From Proteromonas lacertae (Eukaryota > Sar > Bigyra > Opalinata > Proteromonadidae), in the NCBI GenBank assembly GCA_002245135.1, contig NGBS01000011.1, forward strand, positions 62,001 through 126,000: a DNA stretch of 64,000 bases, written 5' to 3'. A program made the position numbers and the translations under genes. Positions 13,701-25,593 of this stretch are shown one piece after another. The notes under the pieces were generated by a model. The model worked only from the letters and a program-made list of their open reading frames with translations, did not search any database and was not told the DNA's origin. The stretch's first letter is position 1, and every line of letters starts with the position of its first letter.

Positions 13701-16386
13701 AGTCACAATTACAATAGAAATGTTGAGATTTTTACAAATTCAAAGTTTATTTATATTGCCTGTGGTGAAGAAATGGTTTCAAGATTTGGATATTCTAATA
13801 GTGAAATATTAATTACTTTTCCGCCAAATTCATATTTTATAGATAGTTTTTTCCACCAGCTAACAGTAATCACAAAAGGTACTTCAACATTTGATGTAGA
13901 AATAAACAAAGATATAACAATGATCTATTCTACTCTTTTAGGTGGAATATATTATATTCCAAGTACAAGTGAAATGGTTTATACATCTTTTGAAATATGG
14001 AAAGAAGTTACAACAAAATTAGATACATTTGATGTGGAAGAAATAAGAAGAAGTTTATATAATTATGGATATTTCGGTGCAACAGGTCCAATTACCATAT
14101 TGAGCAATAATTTTGTTTCAAGAAGAATGTTTTATGGAAAATATAATTCGTATTTAAAAATGATTGAAGTAATTTCATCACCAACTTCACAAATTTTACC
14201 TCATAATATAAGAGAAAAACCTTTCATATGTGATTGTCAATCAAAACAAGAATGTTCAGTGGATGATTATAAAGAAAAGTATTATCAAGTAATAATTGTG
14301 TATGATGAGAAAGAAATAAAAGCATCAATTATCTTGGCTGTCGTTACATTATTATCTCAAATAAACGAAGAAAATAATAAATATATGGAGTTTAACAATT
14401 ACAACAGAATTATGGTATCACATATAATAATCATTAGAAATGGAATAATACCAGAAGAAGAATATAACAATTATATAGTAGATGAAAGAACAGTTGCATT
14501 ATTAGGATGTATGTCTATCCAATGCAAAGAAATCGTTACACCAATTGCTGATAAATACAAAATACCATTTTTTTATATAGGAAAGTATTATCCAACCTAT
14601 TCTCCATATACTTTTTATTTTGGTATAAATATTGATACATCTATAATTTCATTAATCAAATATTTAAAGTCAATTGGATTAAATACCATAATAGTTATTG
14701 AGAATAGAGATGATATAAAACTAGATAATATTGAAAATGATTTCATTCCATATACAGATATAATTTCAAGATTAACTTCTCATTCTGAAAGATATGATTT
14801 TGATTTAATAATAAATGGTTACTATTATGTAGAGATTAATGAAACATATTCTAACTTGAATTATGTTATGTCTCATTTAGAGGCAATAAATGACAGTATA
14901 GTATTAATTAATTTCCTTAATGGAGAGAATCTGAATCAGTTTCTAGGTAAATATTATACTTCAAAAATCAAAACAAATATAGTTACAAATATATTTATGT
15001 CATTTAATTCTTATGATATTGATGAAAACATTCGTCATTATTTAGAAGGGAATTTAGTTATGCAAATGTATACTGCTGATCCATCTTCATTAACTTCAAT
15101 GATTTCTGTATTTGAGTTTCACAATTCTTTTGGGAATTTATTAAGAATATCTGATCCAATGGTTTCGCTTATGATCAGTATTGATTGTTTGTTCTTTTCG
15201 TTAAAAGAGATGTTGAAAATTGATATAGATTCTTATTCTCATAATGAAATACGTAAAGTTGGAGAATATGTAAGATTTTTAGCATATAAATATGATAGTG
15301 GAAATAATTGTATAATTATTTATATTCTAATCTTTCATTAGATAAATATTTCTTTCAAACATCAAATATTTTATATCATGAATTAAGTCTTGCATTAATT
15401 ACAAATCCATTTGGTTATAGAATTATTGAATCATATGCTCCAGTTGATGAGAATATGAATCATTATGATTATGGTCCAGCAGATATTATTTACAAAATTG
15501 AAACAGTTACAAAAGCAATAATCATTTCTGCAGTTGCAATATTCTTTATAATAATGTTAACAACAATGATTTATTTAATAAAAACAAGAGAAAACAAAAT
15601 ATATAAAACAGTTGGATATAAATATGCATTGATATTAATAATCATGAATATGTTTATCAATGTTTTACCAATTATATTCATTATTCAGCCTATTACAAAA
15701 TATGTGTGTTACCTTCGATATTATTTATTAAGTTACTTTTTATTAACGTTATTGTCCTTATTATACAATCGTGCAGCAGTAATAGCGAAAGTAACAGGCA
15801 ATCGAACTTATTTTAGAGTAAGATTGAGTGAAACACAACAAATATTGAGCATTATGTATCCAATTTTGTTGTTTACTATTATAACAATAATATTTCGCAT
15901 TATTAATGGCTCTGAAGTAACAAGAAGGTTAGATCACAGCAGTTTATTTGCAAATGTTTATTTAGAATATTGTACAACATTAACATATGAATTTGGAATA
16001 ATGACTTGCTGTTTATATATTTATGTATTGTATGGCTTCAAACTAGGATGGGATATAAGGTATGTTGGTAATGGTTATTTCTGCTCAACTATTATTACTA
16101 TTAATTTTGTTTTAATTATTGCCGGAGTTATTTTAATACCAACATTTAGTATAATTGGTGGAATGGATAAAGAAAAAAGCTTGATATGGGTTTGGGTTTG
16201 TTTAGTTTTTTCAGTAGCTATTTGGTTTTGCATATTTGGGCGTATATATTAATAAAATTTTATTTAATAGAATTAATTTATTACATTAAAAAAGATGATA
16301 GTAGTAAAACAACTTTTTCTGAAGCATTATCATATCTTTTTTTTTCAATTTACTTATGTAGTTATGTCTATTTAATTAATATTTAA
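4797..16386 (+). CDS. Giant class C GPCR-like receptor with about nine PBP-like ectodomain modules
   Basis: Exons 4797-5680, 5709-6309, 6352-6840, 6888-7225, 7258-9551, 9590-9746, 9821-15309, 15342-16241 and 16271-16386 keep one frame and give about 3755 residues. Introns are 28-47 nt, mostly GTAT...TAG; the sixth donor (9747) is uncertain. Residues 1-25 are a signal peptide. The ectodomain is a string of 340-420-residue modules starting near residues 25, 384, 721, 1112, 1536, 1877, 2290, 2654 and 3055. Several open with a Cys motif (FICDCQSKQEC, LFLCDCKSNMYC) and end like type I periplasmic-binding/ANF domains (GYFGATGPITI). From about 3470 come seven hydrophobic helices, with RYYLLSYFLLTLLSLLYNRA as TM3, then a short Ser/Lys tail. 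Known class C receptors carry one Venus-flytrap domain. Role inferred: plasma-membrane ligand sensor. Ligand unknown. Confidence 0.75.
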
Positions 16387-16830
16387 TCCAGTCGAATATT
16401 CTTCAAGATTTTCAATGAATAGCATAGAATTCAAAACTAATGATTCAGATTAATGTGTAATATATCTTAACACCCGTTTTTATTTATTATTTTACATTAT
16501 ATTGACAATATCCATCACAAAAACTTAATAGAGAGATGAAATTGATGCTAAAATAAAAATGATCAAAAGAATAATCAAATATTAGCATATATTACTAAGA
16601 ACTGCTTGAATTTACTGATATATTCAAAGATCTAACGCACATTTTTAGAATTAAAGAAATGAATTCTATTCTTTCTTTTCTGGAATTATTATATAAATTT
16701 CATCACTTATTGATAAACTATTATCTAGTACCCAACATAAACTTAATGAATATAAAACAGTATTATATATAAATGTAAATGAAACGAAATGAAAGTATAA
16801 CGTATATAATTTTATATAATAAATAGTATA
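16387..16830. other. Intergenic AT-rich stretch
   Basis: This stretch lies between the 3' end of the giant receptor gene and the 3' end of the first EF-hand-like family member, so the two genes converge. I see no open frame or repeat in it beyond general AT richness. Confidence 0.5.
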
Positions 16831-17931
16831 TTACGAAGAATTACTGGTATTGGATGTAATATTGTTTTGATCTACACTTTCTTTATCTAGAGAGATAAAT
16901 GAATCACATCTCCCTTTATTGACTTTATGATGTTTTTCTTTTTCTTCATTATCTGTGGGATATGATATAGCAACATCATATAGAACACTATAATTTGAAA
17001 TAAATTTATAAGAATCAGGATTTAGTTCATGTAATAGATTTCTATAATCTGATTCATATGGACATGATTTATGAGTGAATAATACTCGACTTAAATGTTC
17101 ACATTTCGTTTCTACTAACTTTGAACCAAGAATCTGCAAATCTAAGTCTTTGAATATTCTTATTCTATTTGTTATTTCTAAGTATAATTCTGATGTAATA
17201 ACATCTTTTATCAGGGCCTTTTTAATGTTACATAAAAACGATTTAAAATATGAATTGTCTTTCAATAACATACACACATTATCTATATACACTCCACCAC
17301 TACCACGTATAACACTAGATATAAAATATGTATAACATATACTCTTCATTGAATGAAAGTATTGTTTCTTCATCCCTATAATAGGATAAGAATTGAATCA
17401 ACTGATTTAATGATATTTCATAATTGGGATTTGTACCACATATAGACAATAACACTATTCATAATACAATAATGAATAATACATTTCACTAAATTTTCAA
17501 AAGTGCAGAAACCAAACACGTATATGAATATCAAAAAGGTATTAAAATCAACTTTTAAACCTAATATAGTAATTGTATAAATGTTATACCATAAACTTTA
17601 AAAAATTTGTCAAATACTGGTGAACTGTTTAAGCCAAGCTTAGAAATGAAATCATTAGCTTTGATATAAGAATGTGTCTGGTTTGAACTCCACATGAACA
17701 GGTATTTTTTCTGAAAGTATGAGATATCGAGGTAGTTTACTACAGTAAATATAATCATTCTATACAACATAAAATATATGCTATATTGAGAGAAGTTGAG
17801 TTGATATGCAGCTGTGGATTGGTCACATTATGGTACATGCTTTTTTTCTTGTAAAACTTCATAGCCAGCTTCTATATTTTTAAATAAAGAAAATATTTTA
17901 CCATTTTTTTTATTTCTTCTATTTCATCCAT
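16831..17931 (-). CDS. EF-hand-like family member A
   Basis: Minus-strand gene of at least five exons. The start ATG at 17931 gives MDEIEEIKKM, then an intron (GTAAAATATT to AATATAG). Next comes KLAMKFYKKKSMYHNVTNPQ ... NIAYILC, a GTATAGAATG-to-CTGTAG intron, then LNYLDISYFQKKYLFMW, KANDFISKLGL and FDKFFKVYG. A 29-nt intron at 17561-17589 follows, then VDFNTFLIFIYVFGF and CGTNPNYEISLNQLIQFL. These alternating segments match the helix-loop-helix spacing of calcineurin-B/recoverin-type EF hands, but the loops lack most acidic ligands. A 28-nt intron (GTATATGTTA to ATATCTAG) precedes VIRGSGGVYIDN and the Cys-containing C-terminal domain (FTHKSCPYESDYRN). Exon phases close throughout, so the gene looks intact. 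Role unknown; a calcium-sensor ancestry is inferred. Confidence 0.6.
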
Positions 17932-18837
17932 TGCAATATCAAAAAATTTTATTACTACTAAAAACCAATTTCTTTATCGTTACTAAAGAACATTAGAAAA
18001 AAAGCATAGGAATAGTAGGAAAATAAATTATAAATCAAATAACTAACATAATATACTAGATTATATCACTCTAGTAGACATTTCTAATAATTTTTCTAAA
18101 CATAAGAATATTGGTGATAATTTATGGCTTATACCTCAACCATATTCTACAAATAACAGTGCACAAGCGAATCCATCACCTAACCTACGAAATCCAAATA
18201 TAATTATACCCTTTGTTGGTTTAAATTTTATCAATCAACAAGTTAATATTCTTAGAAACAAATAATCTTAATTTTAATAACTTCAACCAACTTTTGTTAT
18301 TTTTGCTTTAATTTAGTCACATAACACAAGGCTATTACATTATTATTTATTTATGATTACTTCTTAATCATTTCCCTACACACAATAGAAGTAAAAATTC
18401 AAAAAATTAAAAATAAGATAAAATAGAAGAAGGTAAATCGAAAAAAATCTAGAATCTATATACATACATTACATAGAATTGCATGAATTTAACGATATAT
18501 TCATATCACTAACATTCATTTTGTTAAGTGAAATAAAAGAGTTATTTTCACAACTTTTTTCTTTATAATCTTTATAACTTTTCATTCTTTCTTCTTTTAT
18601 AGGATATAACCTACAAATATCATTTAAAATGTTAAATATGGAGATAATCTGTCCAGAATTTGGATTAATTACATTTAATTGATTTCTATAATCTGATTCA
18701 TATGGACATGATTTATGAGTGAATAATACTCGACTTAAATGTTCACATTTCGTTTCTACTAACTTTGAACCAAGAATCTGCAAATCTAAGTCTTTGAATA
18801 TTCTTATTCTATTTGTTATTTCTAAGTATAATTCTGA
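17851..18837. repeat. Segmental duplicate, left copy (matches 24607-25593)
   Basis: From GTAAAACTTCATAGCC to the middle of the family's last exon, this block repeats with a constant offset of 6756 and no difference that I could see. It holds the first exon of gene A, the 540-bp spacer, and the 3' end of gene B. The right copy holds the orphaned first exon of B, the same spacer and the 3' end of C. The near-identity implies a very recent duplication. Confidence 0.75.
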
Positions 18838-20296
18838 TGTAATAACATCTTTTATCAGGGCCTTTTTAATGTTACATAAAAACGATTTAAAATATGAATT
18901 GTCTTTCAATAACATACACACATTATCTATATACACTCCACCACTACCACGTATAACACTAGATATAAAATATGTATAATATATACTCTTCATTGAATGA
19001 AAGTATTGTTTCTTCATCCCTATAATAGGATAAGAATTGAATCAACTGATTTAATGATATTTCATAATTGGGATTTGTACCACATATAGACAATAACACT
19101 ATTCATAATACAATAATGAATAATACATTTCACTAAATTTTCAAAAGTGCAGAAACCAAACACGTATATGAATATCAAAAAGGTATTAAAATCAACTTTT
19201 AAACCTAATATAGTAATTGTATAAATGTTATACCATAAACTTTAAAAAATTTGTCAAATACTGGTGAACTGTTTAAGCCAAGCTTAGAAATGAAATCATT
19301 AGCTTTGATATAAGAATGTGTCTGGTTTGAACTCCACATGAACAGGTATTTTTTCTGAAAGTATGAGATATCGAGGTAGTTTACTACAGTAAATATAATC
19401 ATTCTATACAACATAAAATATATGCTATATTGAGAGAAGTTGAGTTGATATGCAGCTGTGGATTGGTCACATTATGGTACATGCTTTTTTTCTTGTACAC
19501 TATAAGAATTCTAATCTATTTTGCAAATAGGACTTATATACTTGACCCAAGCTGGGCTCGTTGAATTTTGACTTTAACACCATTTTCTTTTCGTTTTTTA
19601 ATTGTCTTTAAGTTTGAATAAAAAGCCAATACTCTACACATCTATTAATTACATGTTGAAGTTTGTATTTAGCTATAAATTAAAAATATCAAATTTTAAT
19701 GCTTTTTAGATAGACTTTTAATAGAAATTCCAACTCGACAGAACCAACAATATTTCTAAATTAAGTAATATTTCATAACTAAATTCGCTTGCTATTAGTA
19801 AACTATCAAACACTGGGCAATCACTTTGTACCGAAGACTTAATAGAGTTCTTGAATTATTTTTATAGATAATATATAAATTGTAAATCTATGTGAGTAAA
19901 GCTAAGAAAATATCTCCTTGTATATAAATGAAATTTCAAAATTTGAAGATCTATTCTAATTAGTTGTTATATAGTTACATCTAATGTTAAAACGTATAAT
20001 TATATAATTTATATTGTGTTGTATGCAGCATCTAAGTAGTATTGTAGAAAAAGTGATAAGCAACCTATATTACAAATAACTTCAGATTGAATATTCATTT
20101 ATTTGATTTATAATAGAGAAATTAATACACATTCATTAGTATATGAAGAGAAAAGTGAGAAAATAAAAAAAGTAAAAGAAGTAAAAATACATGTAATTGT
20201 CATCTTTTAATGTAATTTAATTATAATTTCAAATATTGTAATTTGTAATTTTAACATTTTTATTATCTTTAAACATGACTATATTTGCTAATTAAT

Positions 20297-21740
20297 ATCG
20301 TAAAGGCTTGAATGTTTCTTTTAAATGTAAATTCTTTATTGTTTTTATTGAGTTTAATTGCTTCAATAACTTATTTACTTTATCTTGAGATATAGAATTC
20401 TTCAGAAAGAAATAGTATAAGTATAAAAATAATTTTTCTTTATCATTATCGCCATTTCTACCTTCATATTCACTATCTCTATCATCATATAATACTGAAT
20501 CATCTAATATTTCATCGTTATTATCTTCATCATATACATTATTATTTCTATTAGAAATGTCATTCTTTGTTATAATATTAAGAATATTATAATCTTCATC
20601 ATTAGTATTATCATCATTGTCACAACTATCTGTTTCATCTTATTCGTTACTTATATTATTATTATCTACACCTATTCTTTTATTATTGTGTGTATCTTCT
20701 TATTAATTACTTTTTCTCTTCTTTTTCTTTTTCCTCTATTCATTACACTATCAATATTTATTTCATCTAGTGAAATATAATGAACTTTATCTTCTACAGG
20801 TATTGAATAATGTACTTACCTTTTCTATATTCTTCATTAATTGTTTCTTTAATTTTCAAAAACTCTATAACAGATGATTTATTGTTTCTACTTGCTCTTG
20901 TAACATACCCTTTACTTTGTATTGTATAATTATATGACAATATTCTATCAATTATAACTTGTGTTAAATAATAAGGAAAATCAAATATTCCATATCTTCC
21001 ACTGATTTTTTACTAGTATAATTTCTTTTGAATTAAAATGGATTGATAGAATCTATATCATTAATACTACTTACCATTTTTTTATCACAATTGATTGTTT
21101 TTCCCTTTATTACATTAAAACTTTTATAGAATTGAGGATAATATAATTTCTCTATTATAACCTCTTCATTTACTTTCTTTATAATTTCTCTATCCAACTT
21201 TCCAAAATCTCTGTATTTATAATTAATTCTTTTATAACAATCAATTAACTTATAAAACAATGGTATATTTCTTTCTACATTTGTAGTAATTACTTTACTG
21301 AAATATATAAAAGCTAGAAATAGAAAGTTATCAATTACTTTATCCATTATTACATCTTTTTCATTATTATAGAAAAGAAAATCTTCATTTTTATTATTTA
21401 AATTTTGTCTTAAGTAATATTGAACCACTTTTGTAGATATGAATTGATTATTTTAATTATAATAACATTAAATCTTAACAATGTAATGATGATGGATGGT
21501 TTGTCTGTTTAAAAATATATATTTACTTTCTTATTATTGTATATATTAATTAATTCATCAATATTTGTGAATTATTCATAAAAAACTACCTCATAATATT
21601 TTTGAGTATTTTCATTGAAATTATAAATAGTATCATCAACTACTAACACGTTATAAGAATTAATATAATAAACATCATCATGTATTATATTAGAGTATAA
21701 TTGATCCTCTTTTATTCTTTTTTATTCTTTTTTATTTTTT
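20297..21740 (-). pseudogene. Unrecognised damaged gene inside the inserted element
   Basis: The longest intact piece is 21033-21428 (131 residues, KYRDFGKLDREIIKKVNEEV...). Downstream in another frame, RYGIFDFPYYLTQVIIDRIL continues to an intron of about 26 nt (GTAAGTACAT to CCTGTAG, near 20820). A basic stretch (NRGKRKRREKVINKK) follows, then an Asp/Asn-rich acidic tail ending at 20297 (KTIKNLHLKETFKPLRY). Upstream of 21428, a short acidic frame (VVDDTIYNFNENTQKYYEV) suggests the gene began near 21740. Stops and frame changes interrupt it, so it is probably dead. The order is globular region, basic patch, acidic low-complexity tail. I do not recognise the family and see no clear transposase catalytic motif. 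Confidence 0.4.
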
Positions 21741-21749
21741 CATTATAAA

Positions 21750-21810
21750 GTAATATAATATATATCTATATAATAATAATAATAATAACAGTAATAGTAA
21801 TAATCTTTAT
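21750..21810. repeat. Trinucleotide microsatellite (AAT/AGT type)
   Basis: A run of ATA/ATAATAATAATAACAGTAATAGTAATAAT units follows a short T-rich TTTATTCTTT repeat at 21708-21736. It is a simple sequence repeat inside the inserted element, with no coding role visible. Confidence 0.7.
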
Positions 21811-24606
21811 AACTTACTGTTATAATAAGCCAAAGGGGGGAAAAATCGTTATCCTGACAAATAGTCAGTGGCTTAGGTATCTATTATTACATTTATAATG
21901 GATGAGTATTAGTCACCATTATCTGTTTCTATTATAATAACCATACATCAAATGTATAGGAAGCTTTTATTTTACCTGTATATCAGTTTATAATAACACT
22001 AATTCAAATAATCATTAGCTAATGATACTTTTGCATATAACATATTCGGTGTTATCTTAGTTGTTGTAATATCCAACCTAAATAAGAAACAAATCCAATT
22101 CGAACATTTACTACTGAATTAATAGTATAAACACGTGGAAGTTTGTAATATTCTCTTAGGTTCATCATATTCTCTCTTCTCTTCACTTCCTATATTCATA
22201 ATTTGCATAACCAAGTCGAAAAATTACTCACTATACTCATTCTACTCACATGATAGTAATTTGTTGTAACATTAGTATAAATACAATCACATATAAAATA
22301 ATTCCTTGAATCTATTGAAATTTGATTTTTTAGACAATAACTTTTATAGCAAATAGATTAATTTGCATATTTACTTTCTCTTAACCACCTTTCACTTCAC
22401 ATTTTTACTTGGATATTTATTTCAACCATCTTTATGTGAATCAAACATCAAATTGACATGTACACTATATATTATTACCTATTCACTATAATAAAAATAA
22501 TCTAAACTTATACATTCATTTAATTTCTCAAAACTGGAAGTCTGAAACGAATATAATTTTTGAAATACACTTTAATTCTTTTTTCTTCTGTTGTGTTATG
22601 AGTATATATAGTATATAATTTTATATAGAATATAACAATGGTAGCACAAGTGTTGTTATTACAGATAAATAATAGACAAAACAATACAAAGAGCAGGAAT
22701 TGATTATAATTGTTGAAGGAAGTATAATATTATCATATATGTTAATTAGATTAAAGTTTTAATAATTAAAAATCAAAGATATTATAACTAAGGGAAGAAT
22801 TAAGAACATTTGAAGAAAAAAATACAACTATCAGCTTTGATTTAGTCTGTCTTACTAAAGCTCATCAACTACATATACAAACTCTTACCTTGCTAATACA
22901 TTTGGCACTTTTGATATACAACATATTATTGAAGTTATAAGTAGTAGGAAATTCAACTATTTCTGTTAATTTAGCATATTGGTATTATAGCAATTATCAT
23001 ATATATAATCATTAATAGGTTATCTAAATTAGGTGTCAGACTAGGATAATTAGAATATAAACCAAGTTTACCATCAACGATTAATCCAACAAATACAAAT
23101 AAGTATAATTGTTATTATAATATAAAATAGTAAAGTCTGATGATGAAGAAGCTAAGATGAATTAGTATATTTTTTATAATTATTTTTGTTAGGATGAATT
23201 ATTAGGTATGTTTATTCAACAATTGGTGTAATTTCTGGTGTTGCCAAAACAGTAACTGTAGAAAAGACATATATCGTGATTACAACAATTCATTCGATGA
23301 GAACACCAAAATTAAGTATGATGATAAGAATATTCTGATTTTATTTTATTTATTTATAGTAATTAAAAAACTTGGAAGCTTCTAAATCATATTATTTATT
23401 GAATCAAGTTAATGATAATCCTATATTTAAGAAGTATTTGATCTATTATTTACTCTATTAGTTTTTACTCCATTATATGAAAATAACATTTGGTGGATTT
23501 GTATATAGTGGTATTATTGAGTTAGTATATCCAGTATTATTTTAATTATTTTATAATAGGTAAATGAATATATTCTTATAAGTATATTAGTATATTATTC
23601 TTATTTATATATTGTTAGTAGAGTATTGAATATAATTTCAATAATTCAAAGTATATTCTTATTTATATATTATCATTAGATGAATTGCATTAGAATTCCA
23701 GGTGAAGAACAGTAGAAACATCCAGTTTATATATTATATTTTATAATTAGAAAAAGTATAACTATTTTAGTATATTATATTTTATTATGGCTGTTTAGCA
23801 TTGTACTAATCGATGAAAAGCAGAGAACATCAGCAACGTGCATGTTAAGCTATACTGGTATGTTTTAATTTGTTATTATGTTTATAGATATTATAGATGA
23901 TTATATAAGTATTATAGTTATTTTTATATTTTAATAGTTATTTTATTAGAATAGCAACAGAATTCCAGGGGAGAAGAATATTGATTCAGTAATTTATCTA
24001 TAATATATGTTATACAGTGTATTTATGGGGTTTAGCTATTCAGATTAACATAATAGTACAGCATATAGTGCTGGCATGAAAAATATTTTGATATCTTCTT
24101 AATTAGAAGCAATTAGTCAAAAATAGCAATATGACTCTATTTAACTACACACACATACATCAAAAATCACATAATATCACGATTACATTCAATTACCTAG
24201 TCAAAATTAATATTGTCCTTTCTGGAATACTCCTATAATATACATATCGTATATAGGTAGTGATTACGTATAAAATTTATTAACATATTTCAGTCCCTAT
24301 TAGCCAAATACGTGGTATTTAAAATCAGTACAGTTCGAGATGTATTATAGTTTTTAAAGCTAATAAATTATATAAATCAAATAAAAATATATCAATGTTA
24401 TTATTTATGTTTGTTGTTATTCAATTATAATGTAAAATATCAAAAACAGACGAATGACATGAAAGAGGTAATTATGAAACTAAGTATACTATGATAAAGC
24501 TCAAAGCATGATACATCGTTTGACAAATTTTTACTATTTTATTCCTTATAGTTATTGAGAAAAATCTATTTAAAGTCACAAAAAGCACTTAGAAAATTCT
24601 TATCGT
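21811..24606. other. Decayed or noncoding interior of the inserted element
   Basis: There is no convincing open frame across about 2.8 kb. Short plus-strand stretches have coding-like flavour; for example, around 23800-23860 a frame reads IVLIDEKQRTSATCMLSYTG. Near 23580-23660, TATTATTCTTATTTATATATT-type sequence recurs. The density of stops suggests old decayed sequence, distinct in texture from the clean genes on either side. Confidence 0.4.
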
Positions 24607-25593
24607 GTAAAACTTCATAGCCAGCTTCTATATTTTTAAATAAAGAAAATATTTTACCATTTTTTTTATTTCTTCTATTTCATCCATTGCAATATCAAAA
24701 AATTTTATTACTACTAAAAACCAATTTCTTTATCGTTACTAAAGAACATTAGAAAAAAAGCATAGGAATAGTAGGAAAATAAATTATAAATCAAATAACT
24801 AACATAATATACTAGATTATATCACTCTAGTAGACATTTCTAATAATTTTTCTAAACATAAGAATATTGGTGATAATTTATGGCTTATACCTCAACCATA
24901 TTCTACAAATAACAGTGCACAAGCGAATCCATCACCTAACCTACGAAATCCAAATATAATTATACCCTTTGTTGGTTTAAATTTTATCAATCAACAAGTT
25001 AATATTCTTAGAAACAAATAATCTTAATTTTAATAACTTCAACCAACTTTTGTTATTTTTGCTTTAATTTAGTCACATAACACAAGGCTATTACATTATT
25101 ATTTATTTATGATTACTTCTTAATCATTTCCCTACACACAATAGAAGTAAAAATTCAAAAAATTAAAAATAAGATAAAATAGAAGAAGGTAAATCGAAAA
25201 AAATCTAGAATCTATATACATACATTACATAGAATTGCATGAATTTAACGATATATTCATATCACTAACATTCATTTTGTTAAGTGAAATAAAAGAGTTA
25301 TTTTCACAACTTTTTTCTTTATAATCTTTATAACTTTTCATTCTTTCTTCTTTTATAGGATATAACCTACAAATATCATTTAAAATGTTAAATATGGAGA
25401 TAATCTGTCCAGAATTTGGATTAATTACATTTAATTGATTTCTATAATCTGATTCATATGGACATGATTTATGAGTGAATAATACTCGACTTAAATGTTC
25501 ACATTTCGTTTCTACTAACTTTGAACCAAGAATCTGCAAATCTAAGTCTTTGAATATTCTTATTCTATTTGTTATTTCTAAGTATAATTCTGC
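24607..25593. repeat. Segmental duplicate, right copy (matches 17851-18837)
   Basis: This is the partner of the block at 17851. It starts at the right end of the inserted element (GTGTAAAACTTC) and ends where C diverges from B (TAAGTATAATTCTG followed by CTGAGATT here and ATGTAATA in B). The breakpoints fall exactly at the insertion edge and inside the shared exon. This is what crossing-over followed by insertion predicts. Confidence 0.75.

Larger units (their letters stand above)
19498..24607. mobile_element. 5.1-kb insertion with terminal inverted repeats and TA target duplication
   Basis: The insertion starts CACTATAAGAATTC. Its other end, read on the opposite strand, starts CACGATAAGAATTTTC. 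The ends are therefore inverted repeats of about 13 bp with one mismatch, and weaker similarity continues inward. Each side is flanked by TA (19496-19497 and 24608-24609). The undisturbed copy in gene A has a single TA at 17852-17853, so the empty site is present in the same window. TA duplication with short inverted repeats is typical of the Tc1/mariner (IS630-like) group, but I see no recognisable DDE transposase. Inside are a damaged minus-strand gene (about 20.29-21.74 kb), a trinucleotide microsatellite and a long stretch of decayed or noncoding DNA. It may be a non-autonomous or cargo-carrying element. Confidence 0.65.
18469..24687 (-). pseudogene. EF-hand-like family member B: A/C hybrid split by a 5.1-kb insertion
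   Basis: The 3' part (18469 to about 18837) matches gene C with offset 6756. The 5' part (about 18683-19497) matches gene A with offset 1644, with about one difference seen in 810 bp. The overlap of about 155 bp is identical in A, B and C and encodes LDLQILGSKLVETKCEHL. This is the signature of unequal crossing-over between A and C. The gene is then interrupted inside its second exon, at the TA of the FYK codons. The first exon and the start of exon 2 now lie at 24610-24687, and the rest ends at 19497. Without the insertion it would encode a member of the same family. As it stands it is probably inactive. Confidence 0.7.

Noticed and set aside
17075-17335. Plus-strand open frame of 86 codons, repeated at 18719 and 25475.
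   Set aside because: It is the antisense shadow of the EF-hand-like family exon. Its conservation is explained by the minus-strand gene and the recent duplication.
23780-23870. Possible remnant of a second class C receptor in the insertion (VLIDEKQRTSATCMLSYTG).
   Set aside because: Only about 20 residues look suggestive, and no neighbouring helices could be read.
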